A DNA stretch of 64,000 nt from Zoogloea sp041904905 (GTDB lineage: Bacteria; Pseudomonadota; Gammaproteobacteria; Burkholderiales; Rhodocyclaceae): positions 1 through 64,000 of the forward strand of contig NZ_JAYRMI010000003.1 in assembly GCF_041904905.1 (NCBI RefSeq), written 5' to 3'. The translations under genes and the position numbers were made by a program. Positions 53,540-61,351 of the stretch are shown here, one piece after another. Under the pieces are notes generated by a model. The model was not told the DNA's origin. It saw only the letters and a list, made by a program, of their open reading frames with translations, and made no database searches. The first letter of the stretch is position 1. Each line of letters begins with the position of its first letter.

Positions 53540-55753
53540 ATGGTCATCCCCTGGGAAGGAACTTCCTTCCCGACAGAGGCAAACCGGCGGACGCCGGCCG
53601 AGTCTCTCACCCGAATCCTTGTCGTCGACGATGAACCGTCCCTTCGGCGGTCGGTGGGCGCCCTCCTCCAGGGCAACGACCGGCTGATCGAAGACTGCGG
53701 CTCCGTCGCCGAGACCCTCGCACGTCTCAACACCCGCTCCTACGACCTGCTGATCCTCGACTTCCGCCTGCCCGATGCCTCCGGTCTGGCGGTGATGGAC
53801 TGGCTGCTCAGCAACGACCGCCGCGAGTCGGTCATCATGATCAGCGGCGAGCAATCCATGGAAGCCGCCATCGGCGCCCTGCGCCGCGGCGCCGACGACT
53901 TCCTCATCAAGCCCTACGGCGCCGACCAGATCCGCCGTGCGGTGGCGGGCGCCCTCCTCAAGCGGCAGTCCGAGCGCACCCAGCGGCTCAACCAGCAGCG
54001 GCTCCAGTCATCCGAGCAGATGCACCGCTATCTGGTCGAAAACTCCCTCGACCTGATCTACACCCTCGACGCCGAAGGCCGCTTCAACTACCTCAACCTG
54101 CGCATCGAATCGCTGCTCGGCCACTCCCGGAACGCGCTGATCGGCAAGCACTTCTCCGAGATCGTCCACCCCGAGGATCTGGAAAGGGCGCGCTTCACCT
54201 TCAACGAGCGGCGGACCGGCCCCCGCGCCACGATCAACATCGAGCTGCGTCTGGCCCGCAATCCCTACGGGGCCGACGGCGACGACACCGGCCCGGTGGC
54301 CGTCGTGCTCAACGCGATGGGCATCTACAACAGCGTCGAATCGCGCTCGCCGTCCCACTACGCCGGCACCTACGGCGCGGCCCGCAGCCTGCCCGCGCTG
54401 CGCACCATCGAGGCCACCCCGCGCTACCAGACCTACCACGACCCCCTCACCCAGCTCCCCAACAACGAGCTGTTCCAGGACCGCCTCAACCTGGCCATCA
54501 CCCAGGCCAAGCGGCGCAAGGGGCTCATCGCGGTCATGTTCATCGACATGGACCGCTTCAAGCAGGTCAACGAGAGCCACGGCCAGGGCGAAGGCGACGC
54601 CCTGCTCCGCTCGGTGGCCCTGCGCCTCAAGCAGTGCCTTCGCCGGGGCGACACCCTCACCCGCCACCGCAGCGACGAGTTCGTGGTGCTGCTGCCCGAC
54701 ATCAACGACCAGGAAGACGCCCGCGCCATCGCCGAGAAGGTGCTGCTCGCCTTCCGCAAGCCCTTCCCCCTCAGCGAGGGCGAGGTCACCATCACCCTCA
54801 GCATGGGCATCGCCCTGCACCCCGAAGACGGCGACACCGCCGAGGATCTGGTCCAGCACGCCAGCGTGGCGATGCATCAGGTCAAGGGCGACGGCCGCAA
54901 CGCCTACAGTTTCTTTTCGCCGGACATGCACGCCAGCTACCGCACGCGGGTGTCCCTCGAAAAGGAATTGCGCCAGGCCATCAGCCGCAACGAGTTCGAG
55001 CTGCACTACCAGCCGCTGGTCAGCCTCTCCCAGGACCGCATCACCGGCATGGAGGCGCTGGTGCGCTGGCGCCACCCGTCCCACGGCATCGTCTCGCCAT
55101 CGCGCTTCATCCACTTCGCCGAAGAAGCCGGGATCATCCACGAGATCAGCCGCTGGGTGCTCGAGACCGGCTGCGCCCAGCTCGCCGTGTGGCGCCGCCA
55201 GTTCCCGGATCTACGCCTCACCGCCAACCTCTCGTCGCGGGATTTCGACCAGTCCGACCTCTCCGACACCATCTCCCGCACCCTGTCGCGCAACGGGCTG
55301 GCCGCCGGCAGCCTGGAACTCGAGATCGCCGAGAGCCTGCTCCTCGAGAACACCGAGCGGGTCGCCCCGCGCCTGCAGAACCTCCGGGAGCTGGGCGTCG
55401 GCGTCTCGATCCACGACTTCGGCACCGGCTACTCGTCCCTGGTCAGCCTGCAGCGCTACGGCGTCACCCGCCTCAAGATCGACCGCAGCTTCGTGCGGGA
55501 CATGAACGGCCACGGCAACCACCCCATCATCAGCGCCATCGCCGGCATCGCCCAGGGCTTCGACATCCGGCTGGCCGCCGAAGGCGTCGAGCGCGGCGAA
55601 CAGATGACCACCCTCGACAGCATGGGCTGCGACGAGATGCAGGGCTTCTACTTCTCCCGGCCGGTGGACGCCGAAGCCGCCACCCGCCTGCTGCGGGATT
55701 TCCGCCCCTCCCGCCTCAACCCGGGCCAGGTGGCCACCCCGCCCCTCGCCTGA
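53540..55753 (+). CDS. Response regulator REC-PAS-GGDEF-EAL with altered catalytic motifs
   Basis: The 737-residue protein has a receiver (about residues 24-145: ILVVDDEPSLRRS, phospho-acceptor Asp in LLILDFRLPDA, Lys in FLIKPYG), a PAS domain (165-270), GGDEF (295-465) and EAL (475-720). The GGDEF signature reads HRSDEF (near 377), so cyclase activity is unlikely. EAL is intact in GMEALVRW (504) and most metal ligands are present (TANLSSRDF, LEIAES, LKIDRSF, AEGVE), but the DDFGTG motif reads HDFGTG (near 624), losing one metal-binding Asp. It may be a weak phosphodiesterase or a c-di-GMP or GTP sensor. The ATG at 53540 follows GGGAG; an upstream TTG is rejected. Confidence 0.92.
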   Translation: MVIPWEGTSFPTEANRRTPAESLTRILVVDDEPSLRRSVGALLQGNDRLIEDCGSVAETLARLNTRSYDLLILDFRLPDASGLAVMDWLLSNDRRESVIMISGEQSMEAAIGALRRGADDFLIKPYGADQIRRAVAGALLKRQSERTQRLNQQRLQSSEQMHRYLVENSLDLIYTLDAEGRFNYLNLRIESLLGHSRNALIGKHFSEIVHPEDLERARFTFNERRTGPRATINIELRLARNPYGADGDDTGPVAVVLNAMGIYNSVESRSPSHYAGTYGAARSLPALRTIEATPRYQTYHDPLTQLPNNELFQDRLNLAITQAKRRKGLIAVMFIDMDRFKQVNESHGQGEGDALLRSVALRLKQCLRRGDTLTRHRSDEFVVLLPDINDQEDARAIAEKVLLAFRKPFPLSEGEVTITLSMGIALHPEDGDTAEDLVQHASVAMHQVKGDGRNAYSFFSPDMHASYRTRVSLEKELRQAISRNEFELHYQPLVSLSQDRITGMEALVRWRHPSHGIVSPSRFIHFAEEAGIIHEISRWVLETGCAQLAVWRRQFPDLRLTANLSSRDFDQSDLSDTISRTLSRNGLAAGSLELEIAESLLLENTERVAPRLQNLRELGVGVSIHDFGTGYSSLVSLQRYGVTRLKIDRSFVRDMNGHGNHPIISAIAGIAQGFDIRLAAEGVERGEQMTTLDSMGCDEMQGFYFSRPVDAEAATRLLRDFRPSRLNPGQVATPPLA

Positions 55754-55829
55754 GCCACGCCGGGCACCTCAAACCGTCACACTTCCCCGCTAGATTTGCC
55801 CCATCGTCGAACCCACTGAGGATCTCGTC

Positions 55830-56060
55830 ATGGGAATGTACCGTCTCCTCCTGGCCTCACCCCGCCAGCCCGAAGCCCCCCGCCTCGTCGCCGAACATCT
55901 CGACCCCGCCTGGCTCAAGCAGCGCGGCTACGAGATCGCCCGCACCCTGGGCGACGCCGCCGCGCTCTGGGCCGCCCGCCCCGGCACCGAGCGCCAGCTC
56001 GCCCTGCACTGCCGCACCGGCCACGCGCTGGCCATCGTCAGCGGCCAGCCGCCGCAGTAA
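55830..56060 (+). CDS. Small protein of unknown function
   Basis: The 76-residue protein has a basic hydrophobic start (GMYRLLLASPRQPEAP) and an Ala-rich helical centre (RTLGDAAALWAARPG). I do not recognise a family. It has GAGG ten bases before the ATG, codon use like its neighbours, and is followed by a hairpin. No signal peptide or cysteine pair stands out apart from one Cys (LHCRTGH). It probably is a real gene but may be lineage-restricted. Confidence 0.5.
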   Translation: MGMYRLLLASPRQPEAPRLVAEHLDPAWLKQRGYEIARTLGDAAALWAARPGTERQLALHCRTGHALAIVSGQPPQ

Positions 56061-56066
56061 ACGCAA

Positions 56067-56091
56067 CGCGGCGGCCACAGGGGCCGCCGCG
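56067..56091. terminator. Hairpin between converging genes
   Basis: A 10-bp G/C stem (56067-56076 with 56082-56091) has a 5-nt loop. Seven As follow on the plus strand; on the minus strand the tail TTGCGTTT is only partly T-rich. It is a plausible terminator for either the small gene or the SPOR gene. Confidence 0.45.
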
Positions 56092-56111
56092 AAAAAAACA
56101 GGGCGCCGGTC

Positions 56112-56948
56112 TCAGCGCCGGAAAGGGATCAGCTCGCCGGCCGAAAAGCCCTTGTCCTTCAACCGGGCCTGGGCCGCCACCGCGTCCCGGCGGTCATTGA
56201 ACGGCCCCACCACCACCCGGGTTTCCAGCTGCGCCGGGATGCCCTCGGCCGACAGCCGGGCGCGCAGCGCCTCGGCCTGGGCCGGGGTGCCGAACACCCC
56301 CACCTGAACCGCGTAAGCGCTCTGGCCTTCACCCGCAGCCGGCGCCCTGGGCGCGGCGGGCACCGTCGCCACCGCCGGAGCGGGCGCAGGCGCAGGCGCC
56401 ACCGTCGCGGCCGGCGCAGAGACCGTCGGTGTGGCCACCGCGCGGGGCGGTACGGCCTGAGGCACAGCGCCGGCAGCAGGCGCCGACGTCGCGGCCTCAT
56501 GCCTGCGGGCCGGCTCGGCGGGCGCCGTCGCAACGGCGGCCTGACCGCCCGCGCGCAGCACCGGACGCGTCTCCTCGACCGGCTTGCGGGCGCGTTCGAG
56601 CCGGTCGCCCCTGTCGCCCCTGTCGCCCTTATCGCCGGAGGGCAAAGGCGGCGGCGTCGCGCTCCCCTCGACCGGCGGCGGGGGCGCAGGCTCAGCCGGC
56701 ACCGCCGCGCGCACCACGTCCGGCGCCGCATCGCGGGCTGGCTCGGGCGCGGTCACCTGGGCCGGCGCGATGGGTTTGGTCGGCACCACCACCGCCTCCG
56801 GCTGAGGCGGGCGGGACAGATGATCGAAAACGGCGAGCCCCCCCAGCAGGACGGCGATCAAGCCCCCCGCCACGCCCGCACGCACCCACAACTGCCGGCG
56901 GGGATCGTCGTCCCCGTCCAGCTCCGGCACATCCGGCCTGTCCGTCAT
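56112..56948 (-). CDS. SPOR-domain membrane protein
   Basis: The 278-residue protein has a cytoplasmic acidic N-terminus (residues 1-20), one membrane anchor (AGVAGGLIAVLLGGLAVF), a long Pro/Ala periplasmic linker and a C-terminal SPOR domain (from ~205: AYAVQVGVFGTPAQAEALRA ... VVVGPFNDRRDA). SPOR domains bind denuded peptidoglycan at division sites. The linker contains a run of Gly-Asp-Arg/Lys triplets (GDKGDRGDRGDR). Its ATG overlaps the stop of the DUF2802 gene (ATGA), so the two are coupled. Confidence 0.87.
   Translation of the reverse strand: MTDRPDVPELDGDDDPRRQLWVRAGVAGGLIAVLLGGLAVFDHLSRPPQPEAVVVPTKPIAPAQVTAPEPARDAAPDVVRAAVPAEPAPPPPVEGSATPPPLPSGDKGDRGDRGDRLERARKPVEETRPVLRAGGQAAVATAPAEPARRHEAATSAPAAGAVPQAVPPRAVATPTVSAPAATVAPAPAPAPAVATVPAAPRAPAAGEGQSAYAVQVGVFGTPAQAEALRARLSAEGIPAQLETRVVVGPFNDRRDAVAAQARLKDKGFSAGELIPFRR
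56602..56637. repeat. 9-bp tandem repeat in the SPOR-protein linker
   Basis: Four consecutive 9-bp units close to CTGTCGCCC encode the collagen-like Gly-Asp-Arg/Lys triplets. The period of nine keeps the frame, so copy-number change would alter linker length only. Confidence 0.75.
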
Positions 56949-57466
56949 GCTCCCCCCTCCGCCCGCGCCAGCGCGCACACCAGCTCGGCCTCCGCCACTG
57001 AAATTCCGCAGTGCTCCGCGATCTGCGCCGCGGGAATCCCTCGTCCGGCCAGCAGCATCGCCTCGGAGTGCTGCGGCGATTCCGGACGCACATACTGGGG
57101 CTGCGGCTGGGCCAGCGCCCGATCGTGGGCCGCCTGCAGCTCGTTCATGTCGAGGCGCAGGGCCACCAGCTCGCTGCGCAGGAAATCCTGCTCGGTGCGC
57201 AGCTGGGCCACATCCCGACGCAGCTGCTGGATCTCGATCTCGTTGAGGGTTTCCTGGGGGACCGCCAGCGGGTCGGGCGGCGCCACCTGGGCGGGGGCCG
57301 GATCGGCCGGCGCATCGGCCACCACCGTCTGGGGCGACCGGGCTTCGCCCTCGGCGGCCCTGCCCGCCCGGCCCGGGAGGGCCAAGCGGAAGAGGATCAC
57401 CGCCAGATAGATGGAGAGCACGGCGACCAGCGCCCAGACGCCCTCCCGCAAGCCTACATCGATCAT
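56945..57466 (-). CDS. DUF2802 family membrane-anchored protein
   Basis: The 173-residue protein has an N-terminal membrane helix (VWALVAVLSIYLAVILFRLAL), a Pro/Ala linker, a coiled coil (about 72-115: LNEIEIQQLRRDVAQLRTEQ and following) and a C-terminal helix-turn-helix-like tail (GIPAAQIAEHCGISVAEAEL), the DUF2802 region. Function is unknown. It is co-transcribed with the SPOR protein and diverges from the DUF218 gene; the 167-bp divergent gap holds a GATAAT -10-like element near 57572 and nothing else I can assign. Confidence 0.78.
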   Translation of the reverse strand: MIDVGLREGVWALVAVLSIYLAVILFRLALPGRAGRAAEGEARSPQTVVADAPADPAPAQVAPPDPLAVPQETLNEIEIQQLRRDVAQLRTEQDFLRSELVALRLDMNELQAAHDRALAQPQPQYVRPESPQHSEAMLLAGRGIPAAQIAEHCGISVAEAELVCALARAEGGA

Positions 57467-57633
57467 CGCGCCGGCTCCCCGGCTGCGGCGCTGCCCTTCG
57501 ACTTAAACCTTGTGCTGACGATGATCGTTCCCCCGGAAACTGGCGCATTTAGGACTGAATTTGACGCTGCGATAATAGCCGTGCGCCTCTTCAGCGACAA
57601 TGCGACTTCTCGCTTCAGGTGCGTCTTTTCATC

Positions 57634-58380
57634 ATGTTCTTCCTCAAAAAGCTCGTCGGCCTGCTCCTGCAGCCCCCGCTCCTGCCCCTCGTCGCCATCG
57701 GCGCCGGTCTGCTGCTGCAGCGCTGGCGGCCGCGGGCGGGCCGGGTGCTGGCCTGGGGCGGCCTCGCCCTTGCCGTGGCGCTGGTTGCGCCGCCGGTGGT
57801 GGACGCCCTCCTCGACAACCTGGAAGACCTGCCCGCGGTGCAGCCGGCGCAGCTCGAAGGCGCCGGCGCCATCGCGATCCTGGGCGGCGGTGCGCGGACC
57901 AATGCGCCCGAGTTCGGCGGCCAGACGGTCAATCGGATCACTCTCGAGCGGCTCCGCTACGGCGCCCGGCTGGCCCGGTCGTCGGGCCTGCCGGTGCTGG
58001 TGAGCGGGGGCGCCCCGAGCGGCAGTCAGCCCGAAGCGGAGTTGATGAAGCGCGCCCTGGAGGAGGATTTCGGGGTGCCGGTGCGGTGGGTCGAGGCGGC
58101 GTCGCTGGACACCGTCGACAACGGCCGCCTGAGTGCTGCGATGCTGCAGGCGGCCGGCGTGCGGCGGGTGGTGCTGGTCACCCACGCCGCGCACATGCAC
58201 CGCTCGCTGGAAGCCTTCCAGGCGGCCGGGCTGGAGCCGGTGGCGGCCCCCACCGGCTTCTTGCGCCGGGGGCCGTCCGACGAACCGCAGCCCCGCTTTC
58301 CAAGCATGAACTCAGCCTTCGCCGGCAGCTACGCCATTCACGAGTGGCTGGGCCTGCTGGCCTTCCGCCTCAGCCATTGA
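57634..58380 (+). CDS. DUF218/YdcF-SanA-ElyC family envelope protein
   Basis: The 248-residue protein has two N-terminal membrane helices (LLQPPLLPLVAIGAGLLL and VLAWGGLALAVALVAPPVV) and a periplasmic DUF218 domain: AIAILGGGART, RYGARLARSSGLPVLVSGG, DTVDNGRLSAAML and VVLVTHAAHMHRS. ElyC-type members affect peptidoglycan or enterobacterial antigen lipid-carrier metabolism. The ATG at 57634 gives the membrane anchor; a GTG five codons upstream is possible. Confidence 0.88.
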   Translation: MFFLKKLVGLLLQPPLLPLVAIGAGLLLQRWRPRAGRVLAWGGLALAVALVAPPVVDALLDNLEDLPAVQPAQLEGAGAIAILGGGARTNAPEFGGQTVNRITLERLRYGARLARSSGLPVLVSGGAPSGSQPEAELMKRALEEDFGVPVRWVEAASLDTVDNGRLSAAMLQAAGVRRVVLVTHAAHMHRSLEAFQAAGLEPVAAPTGFLRRGPSDEPQPRFPSMNSAFAGSYAIHEWLGLLAFRLSH

Positions 58381-58399
58381 ACCGACACGCCCCGACGCC

Positions 58400-58603
58400 A
58401 TGACCGATTCCCAGCCCACCGACCCCTCCGACCCCAGCTGCCGCCACTGCCGCTACTTTCTGGCCACCGACAGCACCGGCGGAACCTGCCACCGCTACCC
58501 GCCCACCTTCGCCGGCGCCCAGTCGCCCCGGGAAGATCACCGATGGCGCTTTCCCATCGTCGGCGGGCGGGCCTGGTGCGGCGAGTTCAGGCCCCACGAC
58601 TGA
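58400..58603 (+). CDS. Four-cysteine small protein (possible metal or Fe-S binding)
   Basis: The 67-residue protein has Cys14 and Cys17 (CRHCRYF), Cys30 (GGTCHRYPP) and Cys60 (RAWCGEF). This spacing with aromatic residues after the cysteines is reminiscent of small HiPIP-like or rubredoxin-sized metal-binding proteins, such as the small subunits of benzylsuccinate synthase; that resemblance is inference. No partner enzyme is adjacent. It starts 19 nt after the DUF218 gene and probably shares its transcript. Confidence 0.65.
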   Translation: MTDSQPTDPSDPSCRHCRYFLATDSTGGTCHRYPPTFAGAQSPREDHRWRFPIVGGRAWCGEFRPHD

Positions 58604-58621
58604 CCGGCGGCCGGCGCCGCC

Positions 58622-59419
58622 TCAGCCCTGGAAGCGGGCCTTGCGCTTGCCCAGGAAGGCGTCGATGCCCTCGTCGAAATCCGGCCGCGCGGCGCAGCGG
58701 GCGAAGGCTTCGGCCTCCAGCAGGAGCTGGGTGTCGAGGCTCTGGTCGGCGGACTGGTTGAGCAGGCGCTTCATCTCGGCGTAGGTTTCCCGCGGGCCGG
58801 CCAGGATGCGGCCCACCAGCGCCGCCACTGCGTCGTCCAGCCCGGCCAGCGGCACGACCCGGTTCACCACGCCCAGGCGCTGGGCTTCGGCGGCGTCGAA
58901 ACGGTCGGCCAGCAGCAGCAGCTCGAAGGCCTTGTGACGGCCAACGATGCGCGGCAGGAACCACGACACGCCCCCGTCGCCCGACAGGGCGATGCTGGCG
59001 TAGGCGGTGGTGAAGTAGGCGTTGTCGGCCGCCACCACCATGTCGCAGCCCAGCGCCAGCGACAGGCCGAAGCCGGCGCACGCGCCGTGCACGCGGCCGA
59101 TCACCGGCACCCGCAGCTCGGCCAGGGCCTCGACGCTGCGGTTGATGTGCTGCTCGATGGTGGCCCGGAAGCTGGCAATGCGGCTTTCGGGCGAGAGGTG
59201 CAGCTGGCCGGCAAAATCCTTCAGGTCGCCGCCGGCCATGAAGTGCTCGCCGGCGCCCTGGATCACCACCGCCCGCAGATCGCGCCGGTGGGCGAGCTGG
59301 GCGGTGGCGTCGGAAAGGGCGTGCATCATCTCGAAGGACAGCGCGTTGAGCGCCTTCGGCCGGTTGAGGGTCAGCGTGGCGACGCCGTTGGCCACGTCGA
59401 GCAGGATGGGAGAGGTCAT
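58622..59419 (-). CDS. Enoyl-CoA hydratase/isomerase family protein
   Basis: The 265-residue crotonase-fold protein has the oxyanion-hole segments AGGDLKDFA and GACAGFGLSLALGCD. One of the two catalytic glutamates of typical enoyl-CoA hydratases is not evident (the second loop reads SGDGGVSWFLP), so it may be an isomerase or another crotonase activity. It belongs to the downstream fatty-acyl cluster with the acyl-CoA synthetase. It ends convergently with the four-cysteine gene, 18 nt away. Confidence 0.88.
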   Translation of the reverse strand: MTSPILLDVANGVATLTLNRPKALNALSFEMMHALSDATAQLAHRRDLRAVVIQGAGEHFMAGGDLKDFAGQLHLSPESRIASFRATIEQHINRSVEALAELRVPVIGRVHGACAGFGLSLALGCDMVVAADNAYFTTAYASIALSGDGGVSWFLPRIVGRHKAFELLLLADRFDAAEAQRLGVVNRVVPLAGLDDAVAALVGRILAGPRETYAEMKRLLNQSADQSLDTQLLLEAEAFARCAARPDFDEGIDAFLGKRKARFQG

Positions 59420-59514
59420 GGGAGGCGGTTCCGGAGTTTCAGGAGGTTCGTGACCGCCATTTTGACCTCGATGCCCGGGTGGCGGAAAGGCCCCGCCGCC
59501 CGGGTGGCCGCCGG

Positions 59515-61278
59515 TCAGAAGCGCATGCCCACCGACAGGCTCACGAAGTCCCGGTCACGGGCGTTGTTGTAGGTGCCGCCGAAGGTGTTGGTCCACCCCA
59601 GCTCGGCCCCGTAGCGTTTGGCGAAGTCGGCCTTCAGGGCGAGCACCGCGAAGCGCCGGCCTTCGTTGAAGAGCCCGTCGGCCGACCAGCCTTTCACGTC
59701 GTGGGCCCAGCTCACCACCGGGCTCAGCACCACGCCGTCGGCCACGCCGGTGTAGCGCCAGGCGGCGCGCAGGCGGTAGCCCCAGGCGCTGCGGGTGACG
59801 TAGCCGGCGTTGGCGCAGCTGGTGGCGACGCTGGAGCACGCCCCGGCCACCGTTCCGACACCGTACAGGTCCGACCGGCCGTAGCGGCGCACGCTGGCGT
59901 CGGGCAGGTCGTGGACGAACTTGACGCCCGCCTCGCCGGCGAGGCTGAGCCCTTCGCCGCCCAGGAAGCGGTCGAGGCTCCACACCCCGGCCACCTGCGC
60001 CTGGGACACACTCAGGCGGTCGTAGCCGTGGAGCACGCCGCCGTAGGGCGTGGCGTTCATGTCGGCCCGCAGCAGGGTTGGCGCGGTGTTGGAGGCGGCC
60101 GCGTTGAGCAGGTCCACCGAGTTGAGCTGAACCGGCAGGTTGGGCCGATGGGTCAGCTCGGCCAGCAGGCTCACGCGGGCGAGCTTCGCGGCCCAGGTCG
60201 CACCGAAGACCCGGATGTCCTCCGGAAACTCGGTGAGGTAGCGGGCGTTGAGCCCGTCGGCGTCGCCCGGCAGGAAGGGCGCGCCGCCCACCCGGCCAGA
60301 GCGGATCGGGCTCGCGATGGGGGTGCGGCTGTGGTACTGGGCGGCGTAAAGGCCCACCTCGCTGGCCAGCGACGGCAGCCGGAAGGTGGTGGCGAGGCCG
60401 AACTGGCCGGCATCCGCCACGCCGGGGCTGGCGCTGCGCTTGAGGTAGCGCTGGGCGTCCAGCGAAGCCGGATCGCTGACGGTATCGCCCACCATCACCC
60501 GGTTGCAGCCGGGCGCCACGTAGTCGGCGGTGGCGAAGAAGGTGCCGCAGCCGTCCAGCTCGGTGCGCCGCCACAGGAACTGGTAGAAGGCCTCGACGCG
60601 GGTGGTGTCGCTGGTTTCGAGCCGCGCGGTGAGGGCCGGGATCGGCACCCGGGTTTCGTCCGCGGTGGCCCCGGGGCGGCGCATGGCGGGGATGTCCACC
60701 GGCTGCAGCGCCGACAGGCCGCCGCCGATGCTCATCCGGCTACCCCAATCCAGGTATTGGTTGCCCAGCTTGAGCTGGAGAGCCCGCTCGCCAACCGTAA
60801 AGCGCCCGGCCACGAAGGCTTCCATCAGCGCGGCACCCGAGAAGCGGCCCCGCTGGCTGAAGCCGGCGTCGTCGATGGGGCCGCCGGTGCGGTAGCCGGC
60901 CGGCCCGTTGCCCCACGGGCGGTTGTCGTTGAGCAGCGCGTCGTCGTACCAGCCCTTGACGGCGAGGGTGGCGCTCACGGCGTCGCGCCGGAAGTCGGCG
61001 GCGACGTGGCCCTTGAGCACCCGGGCGATGGCGTCGCCCTTGTCGAAGTTGAGGTTGCCGTCGTCCTGATTGCGGCCGTGGGGCGCGTTGGCGGGCACCC
61101 CGGCGGCGGCGCCGTTGGTGCGCTGGATGAGGTTGGGGTCGCGCTCGGCGGTTCGCCAGGCGGTGCCGAACGAGGCCGCGCCGCGGATCGTGAAGGGGGC
61201 GTCGGCCTCGGCGGCAAGCACGAGGGACGGGGCGACGAGCAGGGCGAGGCCTGCCCGGCGGGCATGGTGTTGAAACAT
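59515..61278 (-). CDS. DUF1302 family outer-membrane protein
   Basis: The 587-residue protein has a signal peptide (GLALLVAPSLVLAAEA) and amphipathic beta strands through to a C-terminal aromatic residue (VSLSVGMRF), as in outer-membrane barrels. RGAASFGTAWRTAERDPNLI, LKLGNQYLDWGSRM and SALQPVDIPAMRRPG are DUF1302 features. These proteins often co-occur with DUF1329 proteins and hydrophobic-compound catabolism, suggesting a channel or porin for lipids, sterols or alkanes (inference). The ATG at 61278 is preceded by AGGAGG. It lies between the hydratase and the acyl-CoA synthetase. Confidence 0.88.
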   Translation of the reverse strand: MFQHHARRAGLALLVAPSLVLAAEADAPFTIRGAASFGTAWRTAERDPNLIQRTNGAAAGVPANAPHGRNQDDGNLNFDKGDAIARVLKGHVAADFRRDAVSATLAVKGWYDDALLNDNRPWGNGPAGYRTGGPIDDAGFSQRGRFSGAALMEAFVAGRFTVGERALQLKLGNQYLDWGSRMSIGGGLSALQPVDIPAMRRPGATADETRVPIPALTARLETSDTTRVEAFYQFLWRRTELDGCGTFFATADYVAPGCNRVMVGDTVSDPASLDAQRYLKRSASPGVADAGQFGLATTFRLPSLASEVGLYAAQYHSRTPIASPIRSGRVGGAPFLPGDADGLNARYLTEFPEDIRVFGATWAAKLARVSLLAELTHRPNLPVQLNSVDLLNAAASNTAPTLLRADMNATPYGGVLHGYDRLSVSQAQVAGVWSLDRFLGGEGLSLAGEAGVKFVHDLPDASVRRYGRSDLYGVGTVAGACSSVATSCANAGYVTRSAWGYRLRAAWRYTGVADGVVLSPVVSWAHDVKGWSADGLFNEGRRFAVLALKADFAKRYGAELGWTNTFGGTYNNARDRDFVSLSVGMRF

Positions 61279-61351
61279 CCGGAGTTCCTCCTTTGGGGGA
61301 CCGCGCCCCTCTCTGGCGGGGGCGTCGATCCGGTGGGGTTCTGCGCGCGCG

